NCBI GenBank assembly: GCA_964457335.1
Contig: CAYWGD010000008.1
Coordinates: forward strand, 48,969-112,968
Reading direction: 5' to 3'
DNA from: CAJBVW01 sp964457335
GTDB lineage: Bacteria; Myxococcota_A; UBA796; SXON01
Length of the DNA: 64,000 bases
The position numbers were made by a program, and so were the translations under genes. Shown here piece after piece: positions 1 through 8,225 of this stretch (position 1 is the first letter of the stretch; every line of letters begins with the position of its first letter). Below the pieces are notes generated by a model. It saw only the letters and a program-made list of their open reading frames with translations. It was not told where the DNA came from and did not search any database.

Positions 1-393
1 CGGCACGTCGAGCGTGGGGCAGTGCGGGAGCAGGTCGGAGACGATGTCGTCCTCGAGCAGCTCCGGCGCGTTCATCAGGAGCTTCATCAGGTCGGGCCGG
101 AGCCCGTGCCACTGGCCGTCGCAGGGCGCGTCGCCGGGGTTCACGATCCGCCGCCCGAAGCCGTAGTCCGACATCGCGTGGGAGTGGAGGTCGGCGAAGC
201 CCGCGCTCGCGGGGCTGTTGGCGGACTCCAGCTGCGCGCGCTCGGCGCGGGTCAAGAAGGGCGCGTCGTCGCGCTGGGCCTGGCGGTGCGCGACCATCTC
301 GGCCACGAGCTGCAGCTCGGTGTCCGAGGACGGGGCCCACCGGAGGTCCGGCTCGCCCAGGGCCTCGAGGGCCAGGAGCAGCGGCGTCTTCAC
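1..393 (-). CDS. Partial protein, possible metallo-hydrolase (HxH motif)
   Basis: Only the first 131 codons are in the window; the gene runs off the left edge. The GTG start overlaps the TGA of the upstream membrane-protein gene (GTGA), so the two are probably translationally coupled. The reading frame is open throughout and has the codon bias of its neighbours. Residues 66-72 read FADLHSH (His70, His72), the kind of His-x-His start seen in amidohydrolase/membrane dipeptidase-like TIM barrels, but the rest of the catalytic site is outside the window. No signal peptide is evident. The enzyme-family guess is weak; that a real gene is present is fairly secure. Confidence 0.55.
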   Translation of the reverse strand, partial: MKTPLLLALEALGEPDLRWAPSSDTELQLVAEMVAHRQAQRDDAPFLTRAERAQLESANSPASAGFADLHSHAMSDYGFGRRIVNPGDAPCDGQWHGLRPDLMKLLMNAPELLEDDIVSDLLPHCPTLDVP

Positions 394-1253
394 AGGTGCA
401 CGAGCGGGAGCATGATCCCGAACGTCGTCCCGTAGGTGGCGGCCGTGAGGAGGTCCTGGACGTTGGCCTGCTGGTCGAGCGCGTAGGCGCCGCCGACGGC
501 GAGCCCGCCGGACACCAGCGCCCCGATCAGGACGGGCACGGCGGCGGTGCCGCCCCGCTTTCGGGAGCGCATCATGCCGGTGACCCAGGCGTTCGCGCCG
601 GCGGTCCACAACACGGTGTAGGCCGCGGCCTCGCTGACCTTCCGCTCCCCGGCGATGTTGATCGGGACGGCGTAGGTCAGCGCGTAGGCGCCATAGGCGA
701 AGCCCATCGACTCGGCGATCACCACCAGGCGGCCCGCGCTCCGCACCGAGGCGGCGCGTTTCGCCGCCTCGCCCGTCCCGGGCGCGCTGAACTCCACCGG
801 GAAGGCGAACACCGCCATGGTGAGCGGCAGCGCCACCAGCGCCGGCGAGGTGCTCGGCTCGTAGAGCGCGCCGTTGCCGAAGGCGAGCGGTGCCAGGTGG
901 GCGGCGGCCCCCGCGAAGGCCACCGTCGCCGGGACCCACTGCTCGGAGAGGCCCAGCTCGTAGCGCGCGGTCCGGAGGCCGCCGCGCACCAGCGAGAGCC
1001 CGCCCGGCGGCGTGGACGCGAGGCACGAGAGCTCCTGCGCGGCGGGCGGCACCGGCGTGCAAGGCGGCGCGGGCAGGGGCGCGACCGGGGCCGGGGCGGG
1101 CGCTCCGGCGGCCGGCGCGGGCGCGGGCCCTCCGCCGGGCAGGGCCGGGGCCGGGGCGTCGGTGGCCGGAGGTGGTGCGGGCTCGCCGGCGGCCGCGGGC
1201 TCCGTGTACGCGAGCGCGGCGACGCAGGCGAGGAGGAGGAGCAGACAACGCAT
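390..1253 (-). CDS. Hypothetical membrane protein with Pro/Ala-rich N-terminal segment
   Basis: 287 residues from the ATG at 1253; a GGAG ribosome site lies just upstream, which is why this start is preferred to the in-frame ATG 69 nt further up. The N terminus is a signal peptide (MRCLLLLLACVAALAYT), followed by a Pro/Ala-rich low-complexity linker to about residue 65 and then several hydrophobic stretches (roughly residues 105-125, 140-155, 185-205, 220-240, 250-285), so it is probably an inner-membrane protein with a periplasmic N terminus. I do not recognise the family. Its stop overlaps the start of the next gene, implying joint expression. Confidence 0.6.
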   Translation of the reverse strand: MRCLLLLLACVAALAYTEPAAAGEPAPPPATDAPAPALPGGGPAPAPAAGAPAPAPVAPLPAPPCTPVPPAAQELSCLASTPPGGLSLVRGGLRTARYELGLSEQWVPATVAFAGAAAHLAPLAFGNGALYEPSTSPALVALPLTMAVFAFPVEFSAPGTGEAAKRAASVRSAGRLVVIAESMGFAYGAYALTYAVPINIAGERKVSEAAAYTVLWTAGANAWVTGMMRSRKRGGTAAVPVLIGALVSGGLAVGGAYALDQQANVQDLLTAATYGTTFGIMLPLVHL

Positions 1254-1411
1254 CACGTCTCCGGAGGGGGATCGGTCACCCCGGGGAGAGCGTACCAGCC
1301 GGCGGACGTCGTCTCGCACCATGCGTGTTCACGGCGGGTGAACAGCCGCCGGGGCGCCCGGCGGGCACCCGAGCCGCCGACCTTCCTCCGGGCACCCCCG
1401 CCGCCGCGGCG

Positions 1412-1429
1412 CCGGCCGTCCTCGGCCGG
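1412..1429 (-). terminator. GC-rich hairpin just 3' of the FG-GAP gene
   Basis: Perfect 7-bp stem (CCGGCCG and CGGCCGG) with a TCCT loop, 13 nt after the stop codon of the minus-strand gene ending at 1443. No T tract follows, so it is not a standard intrinsic terminator; it may be a 3'-end stabilising or Rho-assisted structure. Confidence 0.35.
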
Positions 1430-1442
1430 GCGGCTGCCCCGA

Positions 1443-3455
1443 TCAGTAGCCCGAGAAGACGTAGGCCTTGCCCGCGGCGTCCGCCCCGGCGTCGTTCCCC
1501 ACCGCCGCGACCACGAGGTCGGAGACGCCGTCCCCGTCGAGGTCCGCGCCGGCGCCGAGCGCCGTTCCGAAGGCGTCGTCCGCGGCCTCGCCGGTCCAGC
1601 TCGCGTCCTGGTCGGCGGGGAGCGTGTAGGTGCCCGGGGCGGGCGCCGCGAGCAGGTACACCGCGCCCTCTCCGGCTCCGCCCGCGGTGGGCGCGCCGCC
1701 GAGGAGGTCGGCCATGCCGTCCCCCGTCACGTCGGCCACGGCGACCGCGGTGCCGAGCGCGCCGTCACCGGTCACGACCCACGCCGCGTCCGCGGAGGTG
1801 AGCGCGCCGGTCACGGTGCCGTTCGCGAAGATCCAGGTGGCCCCGCCGGCGCCATCGCCGCCGGGGGCGCCCAGGGCGAGGTCGTCGGCGCCGTCGTCGT
1901 CGAGGTCCCCGACGGCGACGGAGCGGCTCGTGGCGCCCAGGCGATCGCCCGCCGCGCCCGTGATCACGGCGTCGCAGGCGCTCGACACGACCACGCCGGA
2001 GCTGCCGACGCCGTCGCGCGTGCTCGCCCCCGCGAAGACCCAGCAGCTGCCCGAGAGGCCCCCGGCGTCGTCGTCGTCGGGCGAGCAGGCCACGAGGTCG
2101 TCGTAGCCGTCGGCGTCGAGGTCGCCGAAGGCGAGGCCCTCGCCCAGGTGATCGCCCGTCGAGACGCCGGTGATCGAGAAGCTCGAGGCGTCGGCGGGGA
2201 AGTCGGAATTGCCCAGGCCGTTGGCGCGGAAGCTCACGTACACGTCGCCGCGGCCGCTCCCCTCGCCGGGCGCGCCGCTCGCGAGCTCCACGATGCCGTC
2301 GCCGTCGAAGTCGCCGCCCGCGACCGCGGAGCCGAGGTTCCCGTTGCTCGCGTTGCCCCAGAGCGCGCTCGAGGCCTCGAGCGGGCCGTACACGTCGCCG
2401 GTCAGCCCGGCCGCGCCGATCACGTAGACGGTGCCGTCGTCGGTGCCGTAGGCGTCGTTCTGCGAGGCGCCGATGGCGAGCTCGACGAAGCCGTCGCCGT
2501 CGTAGTCGCCGAGCACCGCGAGGGCGGAGCCGAAGTCGTCGTCCGACGAGTTGCCGGAGAGCGTGAGCCAGCCGGCGTCGTGCGCCACGTCGACGCCCGC
2601 GGTGGCCGCGTCGTGGAAGCTCACGGCCCCGCGGTCGGTGCTGCCGCCCACGTCCGCCTGGGGCGTACACACGACGAGGTCGTCGTCGCCGTCCCCGTCG
2701 AGGTCGGGGAGCGCGAACACGCCGCCGCTCCCGACCTGCTCTCCGGTGGCGGCGCCGCGCAGCGTCCACGGGCTCGTCGCCGCGGCCATCTCGTCGACCA
2801 GCCCGTCGCAGTCCTCGTCGACGCCGGTGTAGCCGAGCTCGGGAGCGTCCTTGTACACGTCGGCGTCGAGGTCGTCGCAGTCGTCGCCGTGGCCGCTCAC
2901 TTCGTGGCCGTCGAGGTCCTGGTCGTAGTCGCTCCCGTCGCTGCAGTCCTGGTCGACGCCGTCGTACCAGGTCTCGGTCGCGCCGGGGTTCACGCTCGCG
3001 TCGCCCTCGTCGCAGTCCTCGGCGGTGGGCCAGCCGTCGTCGTCGAGGTCGTCGTCCACCTCGGCCTCGGCCGAGAGCGGCACGACCACGGCGGGCTCGT
3101 CGGGGTCGTCGGAGGTGAGCGTGAGCGTGCCGGCGTAGGCCCCGGCGGCGTCCGCGCGGAAGCTCAGCACCAGCGCGGTCTGCGCGCCGGGCGCGAGCGT
3201 GATCGTGATCCGGGTGTCCTCGGTCGACCACCCGGCGCCGGTCACCCGGATCGCGGCGGAGAGGTCGCCGTCCCCGGCATTCTCGACCACGACCTCGCCG
3301 GTGGCCGTGTCACCGACGAGAACGAGGCCGAGGTCGAGCGCCTCCGGGTCGACGACGATGTCCGGCACCCCTGGGACGGCGGTGTCGGACTCGAGCGCGA
3401 GGCGCTCCTTCAATGCGTCGTCGTCGATCCAGGTGCAGCCGAAGAGCCACCACAT
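1443..3455 (-). CDS. FG-GAP beta-propeller lipoprotein with MopE-type segment
   Basis: 670 residues. The N terminus is an extremely short hydrophobic run ending in a lipobox-like Cys (MWWLFGC); an in-frame TAG four codons upstream rules out a longer signal. Residues about 30-125 form an immunoglobulin-like choice-of-anchor-D domain, about 130-230 an acidic MopE-like stretch (AEDCDEGDASVNPGATE, DDCDDLDADVY, VDEDCDG), then seven FG-GAP repeats with D-x-D-x-D-G calcium loops (for example LDGDGDDDL and YDGDGFVEL), enough for one seven-bladed propeller. Likely a surface or periplasmic calcium-binding adhesion-type protein. It begins 9 nt after the gene at 3465-5402 and is probably co-transcribed with it. 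Confidence 0.75.
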   Translation of the reverse strand: MWWLFGCTWIDDDALKERLALESDTAVPGVPDIVVDPEALDLGLVLVGDTATGEVVVENAGDGDLSAAIRVTGAGWSTEDTRITITLAPGAQTALVLSFRADAAGAYAGTLTLTSDDPDEPAVVVPLSAEAEVDDDLDDDGWPTAEDCDEGDASVNPGATETWYDGVDQDCSDGSDYDQDLDGHEVSGHGDDCDDLDADVYKDAPELGYTGVDEDCDGLVDEMAAATSPWTLRGAATGEQVGSGGVFALPDLDGDGDDDLVVCTPQADVGGSTDRGAVSFHDAATAGVDVAHDAGWLTLSGNSSDDDFGSALAVLGDYDGDGFVELAIGASQNDAYGTDDGTVYVIGAAGLTGDVYGPLEASSALWGNASNGNLGSAVAGGDFDGDGIVELASGAPGEGSGRGDVYVSFRANGLGNSDFPADASSFSITGVSTGDHLGEGLAFGDLDADGYDDLVACSPDDDDAGGLSGSCWVFAGASTRDGVGSSGVVVSSACDAVITGAAGDRLGATSRSVAVGDLDDDGADDLALGAPGGDGAGGATWIFANGTVTGALTSADAAWVVTGDGALGTAVAVADVTGDGMADLLGGAPTAGGAGEGAVYLLAAPAPGTYTLPADQDASWTGEAADDAFGTALGAGADLDGDGVSDLVVAAVGNDAGADAAGKAYVFSGY

Positions 3456-3464
3456 CCGCGCATG

Positions 3465-5402
3465 CTACTCGCAGAAGCTCTCGACGAGCGTGTCCTCGTT
3501 GTCGGTCTCCTCGCACTCGCCGACCACGTCGCCCCCGCCCGCGCCGTCGTCGTCCACGCGCACCACGAGCCCGTCGCTGCCGAACTCGGCCAGGGCGAGC
3601 TCCACCTCGAAGCCCGCGAGCGCCTGGCCCGCGGGGATGACGGGGAGCGTGCCCGTCTTCACGAGCGTGAGCGCGCCGGCGTCGTTCTTGTAGAGCGCCC
3701 ACGGCGTGCCCTCGGCCACGTCCTCGGCGCCCTCGTTGGCGACCTGGATCGCGACCTTGATCGGGCCGTCGATGCAGTCGGAGAGGCAGATGTCCACGAT
3801 GTCGACGACGAGGTCGGCGCCGGGCGGCTGGTCGACCGACGGGCGCGCCCGGTACACGTTGTGCACCTGCCAGGGCGGGTCGGGCACGACCGGCACGCTG
3901 CCGTCGGGGTTGATGTTGGTCACGGCGAAGTCGTGCACGTTCCAGGTCGTGCCACTCTTCTTCCAACCGTCGCCGTTGTGACCCAACACGGTCACGCCGT
4001 TCCAGCCGGTCATCCAGTAGTCGTTGCTGACGTACACGATCTCGGCGGAGCCGTCGTTGTCCACGTCCGCGACGGTGGGGAACTCCCAGGCCGTGCCGGA
4101 GGCGTGGTTGGGGTTGGAGTAGTTCACCGCGCCCGTCAGGCCGTCGAAGATGAACACCGAGGTCTGGTCGGCGAACAGGACCTCGTAGCGTCCGTCGCCG
4201 TCGAAGTCGTAGCCGGCGCAGGCGGCGAGGCCGGAGCTGTCGTCGATGGCGGCGGTCCAGAGCCGGGTCCCGTCGATCTCGTAGAGGTTGAAGGCGTTCG
4301 ACGACGCCCACCCGATCTCCGGCGAGCCGTCGCCGTCGAAGTCCGCGACGCAGGGGGGGCCCGGCTGGGAGGTGCCGGCGTTCACCTGGAGGATGAGCGA
4401 GCCGTCGTGCTCGAAGAGCGCGAGCTGGCCGCTCGCGACCATCGCGACCTCGGCCTCGGGGTCGGAGTCGGCGTTCAGGATCGCGGACCAGTGGCCGTAC
4501 GAGCCGTTCATGCGCGTGGTCCACTCGATGCTGCCCGTCGGCCCGACCACCGTGTTGCCGACGATGACCTCCTGCTCGCCGTCGAGGTCGATGTCGCCCA
4601 CCGCGGGGATGCGGTAGGGCTGCCCGCCCGCGGTGGTGACGTTGGCCACGAGCGAGCCGTCCTCGCCGTTGAGGATGAGCTGGTCCGCGATGACCTCGGG
4701 CATGCCGTCGGCGTCGAGGTCCGCCACGAGGGCCTGGGGGTAGCCCACCGCGGTCGTCGCGCTGGAGGTCCAGATCGTGGTGCCGTCGCCCGCGAGGAGC
4801 CGGACCTGGTTCGACGCGGTGAAGGCCACGATGTCGGCCTCGCCGTCGGCGTTCACGTCCGCGATGGCGGGCCCGCCGACCGAGTTGTACTGCTGCGGCG
4901 TGGTCCACACCTCGGCGCCCGTCGCGCCGTCGAGCACCACGAGCGCCGACTGGGTGAAGCTGCTCGACGGCGAGAGCACCGCGACCACCTCGGGGATGTC
5001 GTTCTCATCGACCATCCCGTCGCCGTTGTCGTCGTTGAGGTTCCCGCTCACCGGGGCCGCGATGCCGTTGTGCACCGTCCGGTTGGACGACAGCCCGGCG
5101 TAGTGCCACTCCTCGCGCACGTTCCACGGGTCGGCCACCACGTCGCCGCCGGTGCCGACGCACTCCTCCTGGATCGTGACCGCGAACCCGGCCGGCAGCG
5201 TGACCTCGCACTCCGTCGGCTCGTCCGTGTCGTCCGTGTCGGTCTGCGTGTCCGTGTCATCGGCACAATCCGGCATCGAAGGCGGGCAGTCCGGCCCCGT
5301 GTCGCCGTCGAGCCCGTCGGGGTCGGTCGGCTTCTCGTTGATGTCGTAGTCGCTGCAGGCAGCGAGCGCGAGGAGGGAGAGGAGGAGGGGGGTGCGACGC
5401 AT
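3465..5402 (-). CDS. VCBS/FG-GAP repeat lipoprotein
   Basis: 645 residues from the ATG at 5402 (an ATG 12 nt upstream is the alternative). Signal peptide with lipobox LLALAAC (Cys16), then an Asp/Thr-rich linker, then a large propeller domain of VCBS/FG-GAP-like repeats with calcium loops such as DVNADGEADIV, DLDADGMPEVI, DFDGDGSPEIG and DFDGDGRYEVL, and PQQ-like phrases (LDGATGAEVW). The last 130 residues resemble a CARDB-like beta-sandwich ending in a Cys-containing acidic tail. Predicted outer-surface lipoprotein. It is divergent from the ExbD gene and leads a two-gene unit with the 1443-3455 gene. Ligand unknown. Confidence 0.75.
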   Translation of the reverse strand: MRRTPLLLSLLALAACSDYDINEKPTDPDGLDGDTGPDCPPSMPDCADDTDTQTDTDDTDEPTECEVTLPAGFAVTIQEECVGTGGDVVADPWNVREEWHYAGLSSNRTVHNGIAAPVSGNLNDDNGDGMVDENDIPEVVAVLSPSSSFTQSALVVLDGATGAEVWTTPQQYNSVGGPAIADVNADGEADIVAFTASNQVRLLAGDGTTIWTSSATTAVGYPQALVADLDADGMPEVIADQLILNGEDGSLVANVTTAGGQPYRIPAVGDIDLDGEQEVIVGNTVVGPTGSIEWTTRMNGSYGHWSAILNADSDPEAEVAMVASGQLALFEHDGSLILQVNAGTSQPGPPCVADFDGDGSPEIGWASSNAFNLYEIDGTRLWTAAIDDSSGLAACAGYDFDGDGRYEVLFADQTSVFIFDGLTGAVNYSNPNHASGTAWEFPTVADVDNDGSAEIVYVSNDYWMTGWNGVTVLGHNGDGWKKSGTTWNVHDFAVTNINPDGSVPVVPDPPWQVHNVYRARPSVDQPPGADLVVDIVDICLSDCIDGPIKVAIQVANEGAEDVAEGTPWALYKNDAGALTLVKTGTLPVIPAGQALAGFEVELALAEFGSDGLVVRVDDDGAGGGDVVGECEETDNEDTLVESFCE

Positions 5403-5580
5403 CGGGCGAAGCATACTCGGGATCGTGAAAGGGCGCTGACAGATCCTCGACGACCTCTTCACCGGCCGCTGACAGCCGCGCGTGGCGGGGCTGGTATCCC
5501 TGGAAGTGCGGGCCTTTTTCAGGAGGCGAGCTCGGGTGCCTCCGGGCGGGGTGCGCGTGTACCCGAACCAGGGAGATGCC

Positions 5581-6063
5581 ATGGGTGTGTCCGTCGAGGG
5601 AGGGAAGGGGCACGGCAAGGGGCTGATGGTCGACCTCAACCTCGTGCCGTTCATCGACTACATGTCGTGCCTCATCGCGTTCCTGATGATCGTGGCGGTG
5701 TGGACGCAGGTGGCGTCGCTGGATCTCGAGCAGTCCATCGGCGGGCCGCCCCCCGACTTCGGGCCCGAGGTGCCGCCGCCGCCTCCCGTCACCGTGCACG
5801 TCCGGGCGGACGGGGTGTGGGTCGGCCGTTGGATGGAGAAGGGGGTCCGGCTGCCCAAGCAGGGGGAGGACTACGACGTCGGCGCGCTCGCGGAGTGGAT
5901 GCGCGCCGACCACGCCGCGTTCCCGCGCGAGGACATGGTCGTCATCAACACCGACGACGGCGTGCCGTACGCGGCGATGATCCAGGTGTTGGATCTCTCC
6001 CGCGAGCTCGGGTACCCGCGGACGTTGCTCGCCGGGGGGCCCGCTTCGGTGGAGCCGGGGTAG
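5581..6063 (+). CDS. ExbD/TolR family biopolymer transport protein
   Basis: 160 residues. The ATG at 5581 is chosen because it follows a GGGAG ribosome site and gives the standard short cytoplasmic N terminus; the open frame extends 33 codons further up. Typical ExbD/TolR start: DLNLVPFIDYMSCLIAF, with the conserved Asp in the single membrane helix (about residues 20-42), then a Pro-rich linker and a periplasmic ferredoxin-like domain. ExbD acts with an ExbB/TolQ channel to couple proton flow to outer-membrane work. No exbB or tonB gene is adjacent, so this copy is an orphan whose partner must be encoded elsewhere. Confidence 0.85.
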   Translation: MGVSVEGGKGHGKGLMVDLNLVPFIDYMSCLIAFLMIVAVWTQVASLDLEQSIGGPPPDFGPEVPPPPPVTVHVRADGVWVGRWMEKGVRLPKQGEDYDVGALAEWMRADHAAFPREDMVVINTDDGVPYAAMIQVLDLSRELGYPRTLLAGGPASVEPG

Positions 6064-6080
6064 GGCTTTCGGGTTGGTCT

Positions 6081-6290
6081 CCTTGGGGCGGGGGGAGCTC
6101 CCCCCCCCACCCCCCCCCGCGGGGGGGGGGCCCCCCCCCCCCCCCCCCCCCCGCCCCCCGCCCCCCCCCCGGGGGGGGGCCCCCGGGGGGGCGGCCCCGC
6201 CCCCCACCACCCCGNNNNNNNNNNGGGGCGGGGTTGGGGTTTGGGGTGGGGCCCCCGGGGGGGGGGGGCCGCCCCCCCCGCAACGCCCCC
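6081..6290 (+). repeat. Dispersed G/C hairpin repeat, copy D (interrupted by assembly gap)
   Basis: Starts CTTGGGGCGGGGGGAGC 17 nt after the ExbD stop and ends CCCGCAACGCCCC. Between these ends are long G and C homopolymer runs around the N gap, so the interior is probably a misassembled or collapsed version of an element that is about 40 nt in the complete copies. Confidence 0.7.
6215..6224. other. Assembly gap (10 N)
   Basis: Ten N characters, flanked on both sides by G and C homopolymers belonging to the dispersed hairpin repeat. True gap length is unknown. Confidence 0.98.
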
Positions 6291-6508
6291 CGGCGGGGGC
6301 GGCCCAGCCGCCCCCGCGCCCCCGGCGCTACGCGCTGCCCCTGGTGAGGCGTCCTCCGGCGGGCTCGACCGTCCCACAACCGCCCGGGTGAGCCGTCACC
6401 CGGCGAGTTGCGGGACGACACGCCCCCGCCCGCCGGCACGTCGCGGCAGGCGGGCCGGAGGGCGGGCCGCCGCCGCACCCTCTCCGCGACGACACACCCC
6501 GGGCGGCC

Positions 6509-6531
6509 CGGTCCGGGCTCCGCCCGGACCG
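6509..6531. repeat. Perfect 10-bp hairpin
   Basis: Arms CGGTCCGGGC (6509-6518) and GCCCGGACCG (6522-6531) with a 3-nt loop, in the intergenic region downstream of both convergent genes. No T tract on either strand. Confidence 0.5.
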
Positions 6532-6562
6532 AGCGCGGAGCGCGAGCCCGGAGGACAGCCGG

Positions 6563-6584
6563 CCCCCGCCGTCTTCGGCGGGGG
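6563..6584 (-). terminator. Hairpin 3' of the OYE gene
   Basis: Perfect 9-bp stem (CCCCCGCCG and CGGCGGGGG) with a TCTT loop, 15 nt after the stop codon of the minus-strand oxidoreductase gene. It lacks a U tract, so termination strength is uncertain. Confidence 0.4.
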
Positions 6585-6599
6585 CGCCGCCCAGACCGA

Positions 6600-7661
6600 C
6601 TACCCCAACGCCGGGTAGTCCGTGTACCCCTTCTCCCCGCCCCCGTAGAAGGTCGAGAAGTCGGGCGCGTTGAGCGGGGCGCCCTCGGCGAAGCGGCGGG
6701 GCAGGTCGGGGTTGGCGAGGAACGGCACGCCGAAGGAGACGAGGTCCGCGCGGCCGTCGGCGATGGCGGCGTTGCCGGCGTCGCGATCGTAGCCGCCGTT
6801 CACGATGAGCGCGCCGCGGAAGCGCGGGCGCAGGAGCGCGTCGAAGCGCTCGGGGCCGGCGACCGGGTCGACGACGTGCAGGTAGCCGACGCGCCCGGAG
6901 AGCGTGTCCGCCACGCCGGTGAAGAGCGCCTTCGGATCGCTGTCGGCCATGTCGTTGAACGCGCCGCCCGGCGACACGCGCACGCCCACGCGCGCCGCGG
7001 GGAACACGGCGCTGACGGCGTCGACCACCTCGGACAGGAAGCGGATCCGGTTGGGGATCGAGCCGCCGTAGGCGTCGGTGCGACGATTGGTTCCATCGCG
7101 CAAGAACTGGTCGATGAGGTAGCCGTTGGCGCCGTGGAGCTCGACGCCGTCGAAGCCCGCGGCCCGGGCGACGCGGGCGCCGTGCGCGAACTGCGCGACC
7201 ACGCCCGCGATCTCGTCGGTCTCGAGCGCGCGGGGCGTGGAGAAGGGCTGCTGGCCCTCGGCGGTCCAGGTCTGGCCGCTCACCGCGATGGCGGAGGGCG
7301 CGACCGGGGCGCCGCCGCCGGGCTGGAAGGAGGTGTGGGAGACGCGCCCCACGTGCCAGAGCTGCGCGAAGATGCGGCCGCCCGCGGCGTGCACCGCGTC
7401 GGTCACCACGCGCCAGCCGGCCTGCTGCTCGGGGCTGTAGATGCCGGGCGTGGCGATGTAGCCCTGGCCCTGGGGGGACACCTGCGTGCCCTCCGTGACG
7501 AGCAGGCCCGCGCCGGCGCGCTGCACGTAGTAGGTCGACGCGAACGGGCCGGGCACGTTGCCCTCGGCGGCGCGGGAGCGTGTCATGGGCGCGAGCACCA
7601 TGCGGTTGGGGAGCGTGAGGCCGGCGAGGTCGTAGGAGGTCAGCAGGGGCTGGACGGACAT
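6600..7661 (-). CDS. Old Yellow Enzyme family NADH:flavin oxidoreductase (alkene reductase)
   Basis: 353 residues from the ATG at 7661, preceded by GGAG. Full-length OYE-type FMN-binding TIM barrel: N-terminal LPNRMVLAPMTRSRA, the substrate-binding pair in ELHGANGYL (His and Asn), the following RTDAYGGSIPNR motif, and FGVPFLANPDL near the phosphate-binding end. Such enzymes reduce activated C=C bonds of enals, enones, nitroaromatics or N-ethylmaleimide with NAD(P)H in the cytoplasm (NemA-like). It is divergent from an HxlR regulator, and two related inverted repeats lie in the shared 142-bp promoter region, suggesting induction by electrophile or quinone stress. Confidence 0.9.
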   Translation of the reverse strand: MSVQPLLTSYDLAGLTLPNRMVLAPMTRSRAAEGNVPGPFASTYYVQRAGAGLLVTEGTQVSPQGQGYIATPGIYSPEQQAGWRVVTDAVHAAGGRIFAQLWHVGRVSHTSFQPGGGAPVAPSAIAVSGQTWTAEGQQPFSTPRALETDEIAGVVAQFAHGARVARAAGFDGVELHGANGYLIDQFLRDGTNRRTDAYGGSIPNRIRFLSEVVDAVSAVFPAARVGVRVSPGGAFNDMADSDPKALFTGVADTLSGRVGYLHVVDPVAGPERFDALLRPRFRGALIVNGGYDRDAGNAAIADGRADLVSFGVPFLANPDLPRRFAEGAPLNAPDFSTFYGGGEKGYTDYPALG

Positions 7662-7678
7662 GGGTGACTCCAGAAGAA

Positions 7679-7695
7679 GCTTCCGAAACGGAAGC
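7679..7695. promoter_or_regulatory. Putative HxlR operator 1
   Basis: Perfect inverted repeat GCTTCCG-AAA-CGGAAGC, 18 nt upstream of the oxidoreductase start. It shares AGCTTCCGAAA with the second repeat at 7735-7755. Position and symmetry fit binding of a dimeric winged-helix repressor; the regulator gene is the divergent neighbour. Inference from sequence only. Confidence 0.55.
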
Positions 7696-7734
7696 AACTC
7701 ACCGGAGGTAAGCTCGCCGCTTCCACCCGTCAAC

Positions 7735-7755
7735 CAGCTTCCGAAAAAGAAGCTG
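7735..7755. promoter_or_regulatory. Putative HxlR operator 2
   Basis: Inverted repeat CAGCTTC and GAAGCTG around a 7-nt centre, sharing AGCTTCCGAAA with operator 1, 58 bp away, and located 48 nt upstream of the HxlR start. The half-site content (AGCTTC / GAAGCT) matches operator 1, so both divergent promoters may be controlled by the same protein. Confidence 0.55.
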
Positions 7756-7803
7756 CTGGCAGATCCGAGCCCCGGCGCGTACGTTCCTCCCCGAGGAGGA
7801 TCG

Positions 7804-8187
7804 ATGTCGGAGAGGAACGAGAGCCGTTGCGCCGCGTTCTCCGCCGCGATGGAGATCCTCGGCCGCCCGTGGAACGGGCTCCTCCTCCGCGCCCTCGGCG
7901 CGGGGCCGCTGCGCTTCTCGACGTTGGCGGAGCGCGTCTCCATCGGCGACCGCATGCTCTCGTGCCGGCTCAAGGAGCTCGAGGCGAGCGGGCTCGTGGA
8001 GCGGTCGGTCGACCCCGGGCCGCCCGTGCGCGTGTCCTACGCGCTCACGCCCCTCGGGCACCGCCTCGACGACGTGACCCGCGCGATCGAGGACTGGGGC
8101 GAGGCCGTCCTGGCGCACCGCGAGGACGCGGCTCCGGGTGGCACCTGCGCGCTGGACGAGCCGGCCGAAGGGCCGCGGGGTAGCTGA
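7804..8187 (+). CDS. HxlR family winged-helix transcriptional regulator
   Basis: 127 residues from the ATG at 7804, which follows GAGGAGGA. HxlR hallmarks: MEILGRPWNGLLLRALGAGPLRFSTL with the recognition helix region SIGDRMLSCRLKELEASGLVER, then a wing (YALTPLGHRL). One Cys lies in the short N-terminal segment before the core (MSERNESRC), as in redox or aldehyde-sensing members such as YodB and HypR. Divergent from the OYE reductase and 38 nt upstream of the persulfide dioxygenase-like gene. Likely represses both directions, relieved by electrophiles; this is inferred from context. Confidence 0.88.
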   Translation: MSERNESRCAAFSAAMEILGRPWNGLLLRALGAGPLRFSTLAERVSIGDRMLSCRLKELEASGLVERSVDPGPPVRVSYALTPLGHRLDDVTRAIEDWGEAVLAHREDAAPGGTCALDEPAEGPRGS

Positions 8188-8225
8188 TCGGGGGTGCCAC
8201 CCGGCGGTGTCGCCCGCGAGGTCCC

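Larger units (their letters stand above)
6064..6599. other. Noncoding stretch: G/C homopolymer repeat, gap and hairpins
   Basis: No gene here is credible: the open frames are translations of G/C homopolymers. It lies between the convergent ExbD and OYE genes. It holds copy D of the dispersed G/C hairpin repeat (6081-6290), an N gap, and two strong hairpins nearer the OYE stop codon. Confidence 0.75.

Noticed and set aside
5482..5580. Longer start for the ExbD-like protein at 5482
   Set aside because: It adds 33 residues with no homologous feature and lacks a ribosome site; the ATG at 5581 follows GGGAG and gives the family-typical N terminus.
396..6347. Very long plus-strand open frame (about 1980 codons) across 396-6347
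   Set aside because: It is antisense to the FG-GAP lipoproteins, is made of Arg/His/Val/Gly-rich low-complexity translation typical of off-frame high-GC DNA, and runs through the N gap.
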